Shown: positions 57,201-64,000 of the stretch, one piece after another
How the letters are laid out: every line of letters starts with the position of its first letter
Numbering within the stretch: the first letter of the stretch is position 1
Origin: Neobacillus niacini
Lineage (GTDB): Bacteria; Bacillota; Bacilli; Bacillales; Cytobacillaceae
Length of the DNA: 64,000 bases
Assembly: GCF_019749295.1 (NCBI RefSeq)
Contig: NZ_JACWFG010000018.1
Coordinates: 263,888-327,887, forward strand
Reading direction: 5' to 3'
Notes under the pieces: model-generated
Database searches by the model: none
What the model was told of the DNA's origin: nothing
The model's input: the letters and a program-made list of their open reading frames with translations, nothing else
Made by a program: the position numbers and the translations under genes

Positions 57201-58762
57201 CCAATTATCACCCGTGTTGAAAAATGCTCCGTTTCACGGTCTCGGTCAATCGCAGGATTCGTAACAACGGCTACACTTTCTTTAAAATAATCTGCAAGGT
57301 TTTTCCGCTCAGGATTTAGCGCTGCAAGTGGAGCATCATGACCAAGTGAACGAATCGGCTCGACACCCTTTTCAGCCATTTGCTCGATTAATTGTATGTG
57401 GTCTCTCTCCCAGCCAAATGCCTTATATTGTCCATTATGGATTTTGTCTGGATAATTCATTGTAATTGTCTTTTCTAAGGCTGGTGTTTGTAAACGAACT
57501 CTTGAATCCTGGAGATTTAAGCGTTTTGAAAAGGTGCGATAAACTTCTCTTTGAAATTGATCCTGCTCGTAAACTTCTAATTTACTATTCAGCCATTTAA
57601 ATCCAACCTTCTCGCCAGGAGCTAAAGGTTTAGGGTCGTTTACATACTCACTAGAAGGAATAATCCCCGGTTCAGATGAAAATAAATAGGAAGTCTCTGT
57701 TTCCAGCATCCAAAGTGGACGAAGACCTAGTGCATCTACACTAAAAACAGCTTCATTCCCAAATCTAGAAATAATGCCGGCAGGGCCTTGGGCAAAATGC
57801 CCCCATGCTTCGCGGCTATAAGTATATAAATCTTGTAATTCATTAGAGTAGGCTTTCATTTCATTAATAATTGGAGGGAATAAGAGATCGATTGCCTCGA
57901 ATAACGTATATCCATCACGGCAAATTAATGTTTCAATCGTTCGGCTTAGGTCTTGAGAGTCACTGCCATCCTTAACGAGGGGAACACCGATCATCCTTGC
58001 TTCATCACGAAGCTTTGCAATAGTATTAATTTCGCCATTATGTCCAAGTACACTAAAAGGCTGGACGCGGAAGAAACTAGATAATGTATTAGTAGAATAA
58101 CGGTTATGGCCAAGTGTAACGGTTGAGGCAACAATAGGGCTGGCTAAATCCTTATAGTAGCGCGGGAGAATATCCCCGGCACCCATTACTTTATATACTG
58201 CATGGTTTTGACTTAACGAGGCAACATGGACATGTTCATTCGTTTCTAAATCAATGATTGCTTCGAATAAAACCTTTGATAATTCTTGGCCGGTTTTTTC
58301 TGAAACACATGCGAATTGCCAGAAAACTGGATTTTCTTGGATAGCGATTGGTCCTAGGGCATTAGAGTCGGTAACCTGATTTGTTTCAAAGATGATTTCT
58401 AAATCGTGGTTTTTTAGTTTATGAAGTAATTCTTGTTTAGTAGAGTCCCAGTTAGCTTTTTGACTGATAAAAATATGACCAACTGCAAAGCTATCTGTGA
58501 CAGCTAGGGAGGGATCAACATTAGCGTTTTGTAACTTTTCTTTCCATAAATCCTTTGGAATATCAATGTGAATTCCGACACCATCGCCCTCACCGTTAAT
58601 AAAACCAGCACGATGATTCATAGTGACAAGAGCATCTATGCAATCAAAAATGTTTTTTCTAGTAGGCTGCTTGTTTTTTTCAAGACAAGCTACAATTCCG
58701 CAGGCATCATGTTCATGCTTATGGAAATCTTTAAAAAGGGAAGGGTTCCATCTCTCTGTCAT
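54293..58762 (-). CDS. gltB: Glutamate synthase large subunit, stand-alone
   Basis: A 1489-residue enzyme producing two glutamates from glutamine and 2-oxoglutarate. Domains: class II GATase (nucleophile Cys21 in H-E-H-D-A-C-G-I-V, exposed after propeptide removal; about 21-430), central domain (about 470-750), FMN domain (about 800-1160), 3Fe-4S Cys set C-T-T-C-R-G-C-H-L-D-T-C (about 1077-1088), and GXGXG beta-helix (about 1230-1440). No small (NADPH) subunit gene is adjacent, so it may be ferredoxin-linked or use a distant subunit. The ATG at 58762 has no good ribosome site; a CTG at 58777 does. In B. subtilis no such gene lies here. Confidence 0.92.
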   Translation of the reverse strand: MTERWNPSLFKDFHKHEHDACGIVACLEKNKQPTRKNIFDCIDALVTMNHRAGFINGEGDGVGIHIDIPKDLWKEKLQNANVDPSLAVTDSFAVGHIFISQKANWDSTKQELLHKLKNHDLEIIFETNQVTDSNALGPIAIQENPVFWQFACVSEKTGQELSKVLFEAIIDLETNEHVHVASLSQNHAVYKVMGAGDILPRYYKDLASPIVASTVTLGHNRYSTNTLSSFFRVQPFSVLGHNGEINTIAKLRDEARMIGVPLVKDGSDSQDLSRTIETLICRDGYTLFEAIDLLFPPIINEMKAYSNELQDLYTYSREAWGHFAQGPAGIISRFGNEAVFSVDALGLRPLWMLETETSYLFSSEPGIIPSSEYVNDPKPLAPGEKVGFKWLNSKLEVYEQDQFQREVYRTFSKRLNLQDSRVRLQTPALEKTITMNYPDKIHNGQYKAFGWERDHIQLIEQMAEKGVEPIRSLGHDAPLAALNPERKNLADYFKESVAVVTNPAIDRDRETEHFSTRVIIGKRPSLFTREKTETLLELTTPLLLEGKAGYSCSDTIGQPSFDQVIQHFQNEKLVTFISTTFRKDEEISIALARISKEAVQAVISGKSLLVLDDGNAHQEDFYWIDPHLVTSAIDQALVKAELRRDCSIVVRSAAIRSLHDMITVFGLGADLISPYYMFMTVLDESNQPLINLYNALSKGLEKVISTIGIHELRGYGRLFSSIGLHEEVAKELNIVNFFGSADIENNYEAMKNDAFQRAQDYHNEKERVGKTFHLFPRIWKAIGEVAATGDYSAYRDKISEQEEQNPTTIRHLVQLKKSNHAISPTDVDITVGEHDLPFIISSMSFGSQNEIAFRAYAEGADRLNMVSLNGEGGEIKDMLGKYPKTRGQQIASGRFGVNAELLNSSNLLEIKIGQGAKPGEGGHLPGSKVTAKVAAARNATLGSDLISPSNNHDIYSIEDLAQMILELKTGNDQAKIAVKVPVVPNIGTIAVGIAKAGADIITLSGFDGGTGAARIHALQHVGLPVEIGVKAAHNALLESGLRNKVEIWADGGMKSAMDVMKVMLLGANRVGFGTLSMLAIGCTTCRGCHLDTCHVGIATQIESEVQAKEHGLRRFVPRQLDLAVNGIMNLFSSFGNELKALAASVGITNLQDAVGRSDLLEQVKGKNQLSLSYLLKPLEISQFSKTEETKAIQEVQMQVAVGAEYLDASVDQLHSSREFDSVTSEQRVLGSRVSCHRVRGRLDGSYQQLPPVQLKYKNGSIPGNGLGAYNSGGIEIIVNGGGQDGVGKTSFGGNIFILKSKGKNGRYYNGSVGKGFGYGAQKGLLIAQGNADARAGIRLSGADLIIGGSVKQPLPEKEAGNIGANANIKGFAFEYMTNGRGLVLGDPGPWICAGMTGGVVYIRQQPEVGLTAQAIMRRIAKGAKVSVMSLTENGKKDVNELLSKYTDVLADDGQIEEANQLRALLSNPEDHFIQIVPVKEQADPAVSTE

Positions 58763-58878
58763 ATAAATTGGCTTCAGCTGAAATTTCCTCTAAAGCCGCT
58801 TCACCTCCTATTAGCTTAATAATGTAAGAATAGTTAACAAATAAATTAGGGCACAATTAAATAAGATTGTGTGAAAAT

Positions 58879-58907
58879 AATATATCATATGAATTTTCAG
58901 AAATCAA
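58879..58907 (-). promoter_or_regulatory. Promoter of the glutamate synthase gene
   Basis: On the - strand, TTGATT (58907-58902) and TATATT (58884-58879) have 17-bp spacing, placing the start of transcription near 58872, about 110 bp before the coding region. Confidence 0.65.
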
Positions 58908-58975
58908 TAAATATACAAGAAATTGGATAGAAAAATAATGATTAGGCAGGGAGGATTTAATTAGAAAGGTGTAAA

Positions 58976-58989
58976 TGTAAACGTTTTCA
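58976..58989. promoter_or_regulatory. cre site upstream of gltB
   Basis: TGTAAACGTTTTCA matches the cre consensus TGWNANCGNTNWCA fully. It is centred about 110 bp upstream of the predicted gltB transcription start, a place more like CcpA activation sites (as at ackA) than repression sites. It is also downstream of hemL. Confidence 0.65.
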
Positions 58990-59006
58990 AGTTTGTTGAA
59001 ATATTT

Positions 59007-59027
59007 GGAGAGTGTTTTACACTCTCC
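59007..59027. terminator. Stem after hemL
   Basis: GGAGAGTG and CACTCTCC pair around TTTTA. It lacks a T run on the - strand but lies just 24 bp after the hemL stop. Confidence 0.65.
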
Positions 59028-59050
59028 ATAACTGTATAAAAAATGTATAT

Positions 59051-60346
59051 TTATTCGTTGGCAAGTAGAGAAAATGCACTGTTTACGGCATGTAGTGTTG
59101 CCTCAATATCCTCTTCTGTATGAGCAATGGTTAAAAACCAGGCTTCATATTTAGATGGTGCTAAGTTTATACCTTGATGCAGCATATGCTTAAAGAATCT
59201 AGCAAACATCTCACCATCGGTATTTTCTGCCTGCTCGTAATTTTCAATTTTTTCGTTTGTAAAATATACGGTGAAGGCACCCTTTAAACGGTTAATCGTA
59301 ATGGGAATACCATGTTCTTTAGCAGCATTTAAAATTCCTTCTTCAAGCATAGCTCCTAAACGATCAAGATAGTCATAAATTCCCTCTTGCTTCAGGACTT
59401 CCAGACAGGCAATTCCTGACAGTATTGATGCTGGATTACCTGCCATTGTTCCTGCTTGATAAGCAGGTCCTAATGGTGCCACTTTTTCCATAATTTCCTT
59501 ACGTCCACCATAAGCTCCAATTGGAAGACCGCCGCCAATAATTTTCCCCAGGGCTGTTAAATCAGGCTGAATCCCTAATAAATCCTGTGCACCTCCATAC
59601 ATAAAGCGGAAAGCTGTTATAACTTCATCATAAATGACAAGTGCACCTGCCGCGTGAGTGAGATCATTTACCTGCTGTAAGAAACCAGGCTTTGGCTCAA
59701 CAATCCCAAAGTTCCCGACAATTGGTTCCACTAACACTGCAGCAATCTGGTCGCCCCATTTTTCTAAGGCTTCTTTAAAAGGTTCAATATCATTAAAAGG
59801 AACAGTAATGACTTCTTGGGCGATACTCTTTGGAACACCTGCAGAATCTGGGGTCCCAAGAGTTGAAGGACCTGAACCTGCTGCAACTAGTACAAGATCA
59901 GAGTGCCCATGATAACAACCGGCAAATTTAATGATCTTATCTCGGCCTGTATAGGCACGGGCAACGCGAATTGTGGTCATGACTGCTTCCGTACCTGAAT
60001 TAACGAAACGAACTTTTTCTAAAAAAGGCATCGCTTCCTTCAGCATTTTTGCAAACTTGACCTCATGTGGTGTAGGAGTTCCGTACAGGACACCACTCTC
60101 TGCTGCCTTTTTAATTGCTTCAGTAATATGTGGATGAGCATGACCTGTGATAATTGGACCGTAAGCAGCCAGATAATCAATATATTGATTTCCGTCCACA
60201 TCCCAAAAATAAGCACCTTGAGCACGCTCCATTACCACTGGGGCACCGCCGCCTACTGCTTTGTAAGAGCGAGAGGGGCTGTTTACCCCGCCGACGATAT
60301 GTTCTAACGCTTCATTATGTATTCGTTCAGAATTTGTAAAATGCAT
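59051..60346 (-). CDS. hemL: Glutamate-1-semialdehyde 2,1-aminomutase
   Basis: A 431-residue PLP enzyme that converts glutamate-1-semialdehyde to 5-aminolevulinate for heme. The class III aminotransferase landmarks are present: N-S-G-T-E-A-V-M-T, Y-D-E-V-I-T-A-F-R, and PLP Lys in A-L-G-K-I-I-G-G-G-L-P. In B. subtilis this locus holds gsaB, a second copy beside hemL of the hem operon; by synteny this is the gsaB orthologue. The ATG at 60346 follows AGGAGG at 7 bases; a longer frame upstream has none. Confidence 0.94.
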   Translation of the reverse strand: MHFTNSERIHNEALEHIVGGVNSPSRSYKAVGGGAPVVMERAQGAYFWDVDGNQYIDYLAAYGPIITGHAHPHITEAIKKAAESGVLYGTPTPHEVKFAKMLKEAMPFLEKVRFVNSGTEAVMTTIRVARAYTGRDKIIKFAGCYHGHSDLVLVAAGSGPSTLGTPDSAGVPKSIAQEVITVPFNDIEPFKEALEKWGDQIAAVLVEPIVGNFGIVEPKPGFLQQVNDLTHAAGALVIYDEVITAFRFMYGGAQDLLGIQPDLTALGKIIGGGLPIGAYGGRKEIMEKVAPLGPAYQAGTMAGNPASILSGIACLEVLKQEGIYDYLDRLGAMLEEGILNAAKEHGIPITINRLKGAFTVYFTNEKIENYEQAENTDGEMFARFFKHMLHQGINLAPSKYEAWFLTIAHTEEDIEATLHAVNSAFSLLANE

Positions 60347-60522
60347 TAATTTTCCTCCTAGAAATGGATTCCTTCCTATAATAGCACTTTTTTCATACAC
60401 ATTAATTTGTTTTACTATTTAAAAATTTTCTGATCCTGCCACCTTTAGTAAGGATTGTTGATATTTTATTGTCCAAGCAAGCATAGTTATAGATTAAATG
60501 AGGTCAAGTTGAGGTGGCGGCA

Positions 60523-60927
60523 GTGTTCTATTTCTTACTACCAATTGTGATTTTCTGTATTTTTATGAGTATAAGAACTTTGTTTATACCAAACACCATA
60601 AAAGGCAAGTTTGTATCGATTGAAAATGCTCTATTTTTAGGGTCCATCTATCTAACTGTTATTCTAGGATTTGGTCTGATCTATTTATTATTTGAGTTAA
60701 AAGGAATTTCGCTGCTTGTTGAAGTAAATCATGAAAATAACTACAATCTGTTCGAAACGAGCTTTTATTTCAGTGCAATGACTTTGTTTTCCGTTGGAAA
60801 TGGAGATGTTATCCCGCATGGGCTGGGCAGAATGGTTGCGGTAGTAGAAGCATTGATTGGTTATACAATGCCTGCAGCATTTGTAGCACGTGCATTAATG
60901 GACAGAGAAGTCAATGAAATTAAATAG
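60523..60927 (+). CDS. Two-helix ion channel (Ion_trans_2) with NGD filter
   Basis: A 134-residue membrane protein with an N-terminal helix (2-20), a helix at about 35-60, a pore loop and a last helix (about 105-125). The pore reads M-T-L-F-S-V-G-N-G-D-V-I-P, in the place of the K+ channel filter T-V-G-Y-G-D; Asn replaces the usual Tyr/Phe. No regulatory RCK domain is attached. Start is GTG at 60523, 8 bases after GAGG; a GTG three codons earlier overlaps that site. Potassium or mixed cation passage is inferred. Confidence 0.82.
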   Translation: MFYFLLPIVIFCIFMSIRTLFIPNTIKGKFVSIENALFLGSIYLTVILGFGLIYLLFELKGISLLVEVNHENNYNLFETSFYFSAMTLFSVGNGDVIPHGLGRMVAVVEALIGYTMPAAFVARALMDREVNEIK

Positions 60928-60993
60928 TTGTATAGTTAATCATGTTTGGTTAGGCTTATGGAAGAGTATATTTTCTATGAGGTGATGTAAGGT

Positions 60994-61464
60994 ATGACAA
61001 TAGAATTAGGCAAACAAGCTCCTGAATTTGAATTATTAGCTAGTAATGGTGAAAAAGTAAAATTGTCAGATTTTAAAGGCAAAAATGTTGTGTTGTATTT
61101 TTATCCAAAGGATATGACACCAGGCTGTACAACCCAAGCATGTGATTTTAGGGACTATCACGGAGACTTTTCACAGTTAGATTCCGTTATTATTGGAGTC
61201 AGCCCCGACCCGATAGAAAAACATGAAAAGTTTAGAGATAAGTATAACCTGCCTTTCTTACTTTTATTTGATGAAGATCACACTGTTTCTGAACTGTATG
61301 AGGTTTGGAAATTAAAGAAAAATTTTGGTAAAGAGTATATGGGCATTGAAAGATCTACATTTGTCATTGATAAAGAAGGTAAGATAGCAAAAGAATGGCG
61401 AAAAGTAAAAGTAAAAGGGCATGTAGAAGAAGCGCTCCAGTTTGTAAAAGAGAATTTGGGATAA
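60994..61464 (+). CDS. bcp: Thioredoxin-dependent peroxiredoxin (Bcp/PrxQ)
   Basis: A 156-residue peroxiredoxin that reduces hydroperoxides. Peroxidatic Cys45 and resolving Cys50 lie in D-M-T-P-G-C-T-T-Q-A-C-D-F-R-D, the atypical two-Cys BCP pattern, and the R-S-T-F-V-I-D segment supplies the catalytic Arg. GAGGTGATG lies before the ATG. Equivalent of B. subtilis ygaF, next to perR, which fits a peroxide-defence role; no Per box is seen directly before it. Confidence 0.94.
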   Translation: MTIELGKQAPEFELLASNGEKVKLSDFKGKNVVLYFYPKDMTPGCTTQACDFRDYHGDFSQLDSVIIGVSPDPIEKHEKFRDKYNLPFLLLFDEDHTVSELYEVWKLKKNFGKEYMGIERSTFVIDKEGKIAKEWRKVKVKGHVEEALQFVKENLG

Positions 61465-61803
61465 GTACCTTATCTTGAATTAAAAGGGGAAATTAATAAG
61501 GAAATTGGGAAGGGAATAGGGCGTTATTATTTATAGCCTATTTTCTATAGAAAAGGCATTTGTCCAATGCAAACACCTTTAGATTGAATATCATTTTATT
61601 AGGGCATACCTCCTCAGATAAAACTTGTTGGGTCGATAATCGGCCCTTTTTTTTTGTTCTCCGGTAATTGAGCAGTGATCAAGGCTGCATCTTTGGAGCG
61701 TGAATTTTTTAATAAAAAGAATTAATAGTTAGTATGTATCATAAAATACAAACAATTGGACCAGGAGACATAATAAACAATGCCTAATTATGATATTACA
61801 ATA
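61465..61803. other. Gap between bcp and perR promoter
   Basis: This stretch has no supported gene. It contains the near-palindrome TTTTCTATAGAAAA (61542-61555), a loose GCATT/AATGC stem (61557-61575), a C-rich run ACCTCCTCAG (61608-61617) complementary to Shine-Dalgarno sequence, and a terminator stem at 61630-61659 (GGGTCGA, TAA, TCGGCCC, then nine Ts). A short transcript ending there is possible, but no clear promoter was found. Confidence 0.5.
61630..61659 (+). terminator. Terminator between bcp and perR
   Basis: GGGTCGA and TCGGCCC pair (one G-U) around TAA, followed by nine Ts. It is 165 bp beyond the bcp stop, so the bcp message has a long 3' end or a separate small RNA ends here. Confidence 0.85.
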
Positions 61804-61850
61804 TTGACAAAAGTATTAATTCCTTAGTAAACTAATTATAACAATTATAA
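61804..61850 (+). promoter_or_regulatory. perR promoter with Per box
   Basis: TTGACA is at 61804-61809 with a weak TAAACT -10 at 61828-61833. TTATAACAATTATAA at 61836-61850 matches the PerR operator TTATAATNATTATAA except one base. Position just downstream of the -10 fits autorepression by PerR. Confidence 0.75.
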
Positions 61851-61878
61851 TTTAAGAATATTTTTGGAATAGAGGTGC

Positions 61879-62316
61879 ATGGCGATGAATCAGTTAAAAG
61901 AAGCATTAGAAACTTTAAAGGAAACTGGAGTACGTATAACTCCACAACGTCATGCGATACTTGAATATTTAATAAACTCGATGTCACATCCCACAGCAGA
62001 TGATATTTATAAAGCCCTAGAAGGAAAATTCCCTAATATGAGTGTGGCAACAGTTTACAATAATTTACGAGTATTTCGTGAAGTAGGTCTAGTAAAAGAA
62101 TTAACATATGGTGATGCATCAGCGCGCTTTGACTTTGTAACATCACACCATTACCATGTGATCTGTGAGAGCTGTGGAAAAATAGTTGATTTCCATTACC
62201 CAGGATTAAATGAAGTAGAACAGCTTGCTTCACATGTTACGGGCTTTAAGGTGAATAATCATCGAATGGAAGTCTACGGAACATGTCCTGAGTGTACAAG
62301 TAAAGAAGTACATTAA
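61879..62316 (+). CDS. perR: Peroxide-sensing Fur-family repressor PerR
   Basis: A 145-residue metalloregulator, same length as in B. subtilis and nearly collinear with it. Regulatory metal ligands His37, Asp85, His91, His93 and Asp104 are all conserved; structural zinc Cys96, Cys99, and the C-terminal C-P-E-C pair are present. With Fe(II) bound, H2O2 oxidises the His ligands and releases DNA. The winged HTH is H-P-T-A-D-D-I-Y...V-A-T-V-Y-N-N-L-R. A second ATG at 61885 has better spacing from AGAGG, so the first two residues are uncertain. Confidence 0.97.
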   Translation: MAMNQLKEALETLKETGVRITPQRHAILEYLINSMSHPTADDIYKALEGKFPNMSVATVYNNLRVFREVGLVKELTYGDASARFDFVTSHHYHVICESCGKIVDFHYPGLNEVEQLASHVTGFKVNNHRMEVYGTCPECTSKEVH

Positions 62317-62327
62317 TGAAACGAAAC

Positions 62328-62356
62328 AAAAGCCGATTAAGTAAATCGGCTTTTAT
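62328..62356. terminator. Bidirectional terminator between perR and ygzB
   Basis: AAAAGCCGATT and AATCGGCTTTT pair around AAGTA and are flanked by A and T runs; it overlaps the ygzB stop. Confidence 0.9.
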
Positions 62357-62705
62357 TTTTTGATTTCTTATTATAGGATTCATCAAACTCTTTACCTGCG
62401 AGTTCAGGATCAAGTGTTATAGGCTCCCTGCAATGCATACACATATCTACTCTTCCGAGCATTTTTGTATGTTTTCCGCAAGTTGGACATTTAACTTGTA
62501 CAGTTCTGGTTGACAGCATCCCAATCCAAAAGTAAACAACTGTACTAGCAATAACAAATAAAAGTCCCAATAGCATGAAAATGGTCATAACAAGTGGTGA
62601 GTTACGAAAATAAATTCCAACATACATAACAAAAAAACCGATAAAGATTAAGGATAATGCAAAACTGCGGATTTTATTTATTTTACTTGAATATTTTTTA
62701 GCCAT
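62337..62705 (-). CDS. ygzB: UPF0295 membrane protein YgzB
   Basis: A 122-residue protein with two transmembrane helices (about 14-32 and 40-62) and a cytoplasmic zinc ribbon, C-P-T-C-G...C-M-H-C (about 74-92). The domain order and position between perR and ygxA match YgzB of B. subtilis. Function unknown; the Cys pairs suggest zinc binding. GGAGGGAG lies before the ATG. Confidence 0.93.
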   Translation of the reverse strand: MAKKYSSKINKIRSFALSLIFIGFFVMYVGIYFRNSPLVMTIFMLLGLLFVIASTVVYFWIGMLSTRTVQVKCPTCGKHTKMLGRVDMCMHCREPITLDPELAGKEFDESYNKKSKNKSRFT

Positions 62706-62854
62706 AAATTCTCCCTCCTAGTCAAACTATACCATATTTACATCTCATGAAAAAATGGTATGTTAAAGAATGTCGAAATTTGTCTTCTATATAAGAAGGA
62801 GATTTTTTATTACTGTCGAACATATAGGTTATCGAAAATAATGGAGGAATGAGA

Positions 62855-63730
62855 ATGAAAGACATTCTTCGGCCCATTTATCAGGAACGGGCTAGTCAAT
62901 CCAATACGCTTGGAGTATTGTTGATAGAAAAAAGACATAAATCAAGCCATACCACAGACTCCTTTGATGTAATCCTTTTAATCATAGTAAAAGAGGGAGA
63001 ACAGCCATCATTAATCAAACATTATAATTATAATGACAGCAAGGCAGCTATGCATATTGTTACGGAGGATCAGTTAAAAGAATGGCTTCTATTAGGTACG
63101 AATCGAAAAATATTTGAATGGCTTCAGAATGCGAAGATATTATTTGACCGTAATGAATATATAGAAAACCTGAAGACAGAGCTCCGTGAATTTCCGTTTA
63201 ATGGACGGAAGGTTAAAATGGGATTAGAATTTGCGAAGCTGATAAGACGGTATGTCGATGGTAAAGCTCTCTTTGAAAACAAACAGTACCTGGACGCATA
63301 TAATTATGTTGTTCATTCTTTACACCACTTAGCAAGACTAGCTGTAATTGAAAATGGTCTACATCCAGAGTTAACTGTTTGGCAGCAGGTAAAACTGATT
63401 GAGCCAGAAATCGTTAAATTATATGAAGAACTTGTAAATAGTGAAGAGGCTATTGAAAAAAGATTGGAGTTATTATTCTTAGCAAGCGAGTTTATGATCC
63501 ATTCTCGAACAAAAGTGGGTTGTGCTCATCTTTTAGAAGTTCTTAGTACGAAGGAATATTGGACTTTCAATGAGATTCAGAATGAAAAAGAATTAATTCC
63601 TTATTCTGTTGATCTAGCCGTCCTAATTGAGTATCTTATTGAAAAAGGGTTAATCGATGTTGTTAGTCTTGAAACAAAGGGAAATGGTATTTTTCATCGA
63701 TGTTATCAGGTGAGTAAAAAATTATCGTAA
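62855..63730 (+). CDS. ygxA: Nucleotidyltransferase-like protein YgxA
   Basis: A 291-residue soluble protein with an N-terminal nucleotidyltransferase-like fold (about 10-110; S-F-D-V-I-L-L-I-I-V-K at the place of the catalytic strand, but without the typical G-S..D-x-D pair) and a helical C-terminal domain (about 120-220). The ATG at 62855 is 7 bases from GGAGG; an ATG two codons earlier is too near. It is the gene just before the rrn operon in B. subtilis as well. Likely non-catalytic; function unknown. Confidence 0.88.
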   Translation: MKDILRPIYQERASQSNTLGVLLIEKRHKSSHTTDSFDVILLIIVKEGEQPSLIKHYNYNDSKAAMHIVTEDQLKEWLLLGTNRKIFEWLQNAKILFDRNEYIENLKTELREFPFNGRKVKMGLEFAKLIRRYVDGKALFENKQYLDAYNYVVHSLHHLARLAVIENGLHPELTVWQQVKLIEPEIVKLYEELVNSEEAIEKRLELLFLASEFMIHSRTKVGCAHLLEVLSTKEYWTFNEIQNEKELIPYSVDLAVLIEYLIEKGLIDVVSLETKGNGIFHRCYQVSKKLS

Positions 63731-63747
63731 AAAAACATTAAAACCTA

Positions 63748-63776
63748 TTGACGTTTTTTGAGATACTTGATATATT
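63748..63776 (+). promoter_or_regulatory. rRNA operon promoter P1
   Basis: TTGACG (63748-63753) and TATATT (63771-63776) with 17 bp between. The predicted start falls at about 63783, inside the first arm of the hairpin that follows. Confidence 0.65.
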
Positions 63777-63779
63777 AAT

Positions 63780-63837
63780 AACCGTCGCTGCGAACGAAAG
63801 ATTTTAACTTACTCGCAAACGACGGTTATATTTTTTG
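63780..63837 (+). terminator. Hairpin between rrn promoters, probable ygxA terminator
   Basis: AACCGTCG and CGACGGTT, with inner GCGA/TCGC pairs, enclose a long loop and are followed by ATATTTTTTG. It ends ygxA transcripts but also lies in the path of P1. Confidence 0.7.
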
Positions 63838-63847
63838 AAAAATAATA

Positions 63848-63877
63848 TTGACACTGTAAAATGAGATGTGTTATATT
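63848..63877 (+). promoter_or_regulatory. rRNA operon promoter P2
   Basis: Consensus TTGACA (63848-63853) with TTATAT or TATATT at 63871-63877, spacing 17-18 bp. Tandem P1/P2 promoters are usual for Bacillus rrn operons. Confidence 0.8.
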
Positions 63878-63908
63878 ATAAAAGTCGCTTACGGGCGAAG
63901 ATAATAAT

Positions 63909-63922
63909 TGCTCTTTGAAAAC
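63909..63922 (+). promoter_or_regulatory. boxA antitermination site of the rRNA leader
   Basis: TGCTCTTTGAAAAC is the standard Bacillus rrn boxA that recruits Nus factors. A leader hairpin (TTAGCTTTT with AAAAGCTAA) follows at 63953-63974. The 16S gene itself starts beyond the window. Confidence 0.85.
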
Positions 63923-64000
63923 TAAACAAACAGTAACGTCAACAAACAATTTTTTAGCTTTTTATAAAAGCTAAGCCAACGTAACAAATGAGCTATATCA

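Noticed and set aside
58568..58819. Plus-strand frame over the gltB start
   Set aside because: Antisense to the conserved GATase domain, with no ribosome site.

Overview
The window is chromosomal DNA of a low-GC, endospore-forming Bacillaceae bacterium (Bacillus/Neobacillus-like). This rests on two spore protein genes (sspK, sspE), strong AGGAGG-type ribosome sites, sigA-like promoters, and gene order from about 42.6 kb to the right end that follows the Bacillus subtilis yfhD-yfhE-recX-yfhH-sspK-yfhJ-yfhP-mutY-yfhS-fabL-sspE-ygaB-ygaC-ygaD-gsaB-bcp-perR-ygzB-ygxA-rrn segment. The window stops in the leader of an rRNA operon, just before 16S rRNA.

Layout. 0-1.7 kb: polar amino-acid ABC importer (first gene truncated). 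1.8-5.8 kb: glyoxalase-fold protein, a divergent HTH-like/VWA pair, a second hypoxanthine phosphoribosyltransferase, and a LemA/TPM membrane pair. 5.9-11.3 kb: heme O synthase, then a B-family (ba3-like) heme-copper enzyme (subunits IIA, II, I) with a SCO copper chaperone and a CtaG-like membrane protein. 11.3-15.6 kb: a half-length UvrC-like nuclease and the cold-response set des-desK-desR. 15.8-20.5 kb: AidB-like acyl-CoA dehydrogenase, MerR/TipAS regulator, PAS-GGDEF protein, DUF218 protein. 20.7-25.6 kb: an apparent respiratory complex (NarI-like cytochrome b, molybdopterin catalytic subunit, four-cluster ferredoxin, Tat-exported Rieske protein, small membrane protein, truncated hemoglobin). 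25.6-26.7 kb: Mrp-like ATPase and a partner gene. 27-39.3 kb: one contiguous arginine biosynthesis cluster argCJBD-carAB-argF-argGH, covering glutamate to arginine. 39.4-42.1 kb: a minisatellite and a nitrilase/GNAT/GNAT set. 42.2-64 kb: the yfh-yga region, with a stand-alone large glutamate synthase gene (gltB-like) inserted between ygaE and hemL.

Most notable: (1) the ba3-like subunit I has Asn where O2 reductases of this family carry the cross-linked active-site Tyr, suggesting a CuA-type nitric oxide reductase or an altered oxidase; (2) the Mo/Rieske/cytochrome b cluster has an unusual subunit mix; (3) between 42.19 and 42.57 kb lie a DnaA-box cluster and a promoter-to-terminator unit that looks like an undescribed small RNA; (4) two unrelated intergenic minisatellites share a 52-bp period; (5) one gene appears to start at CTG. 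All functional calls come from reading motifs and from family knowledge; no database search was run.
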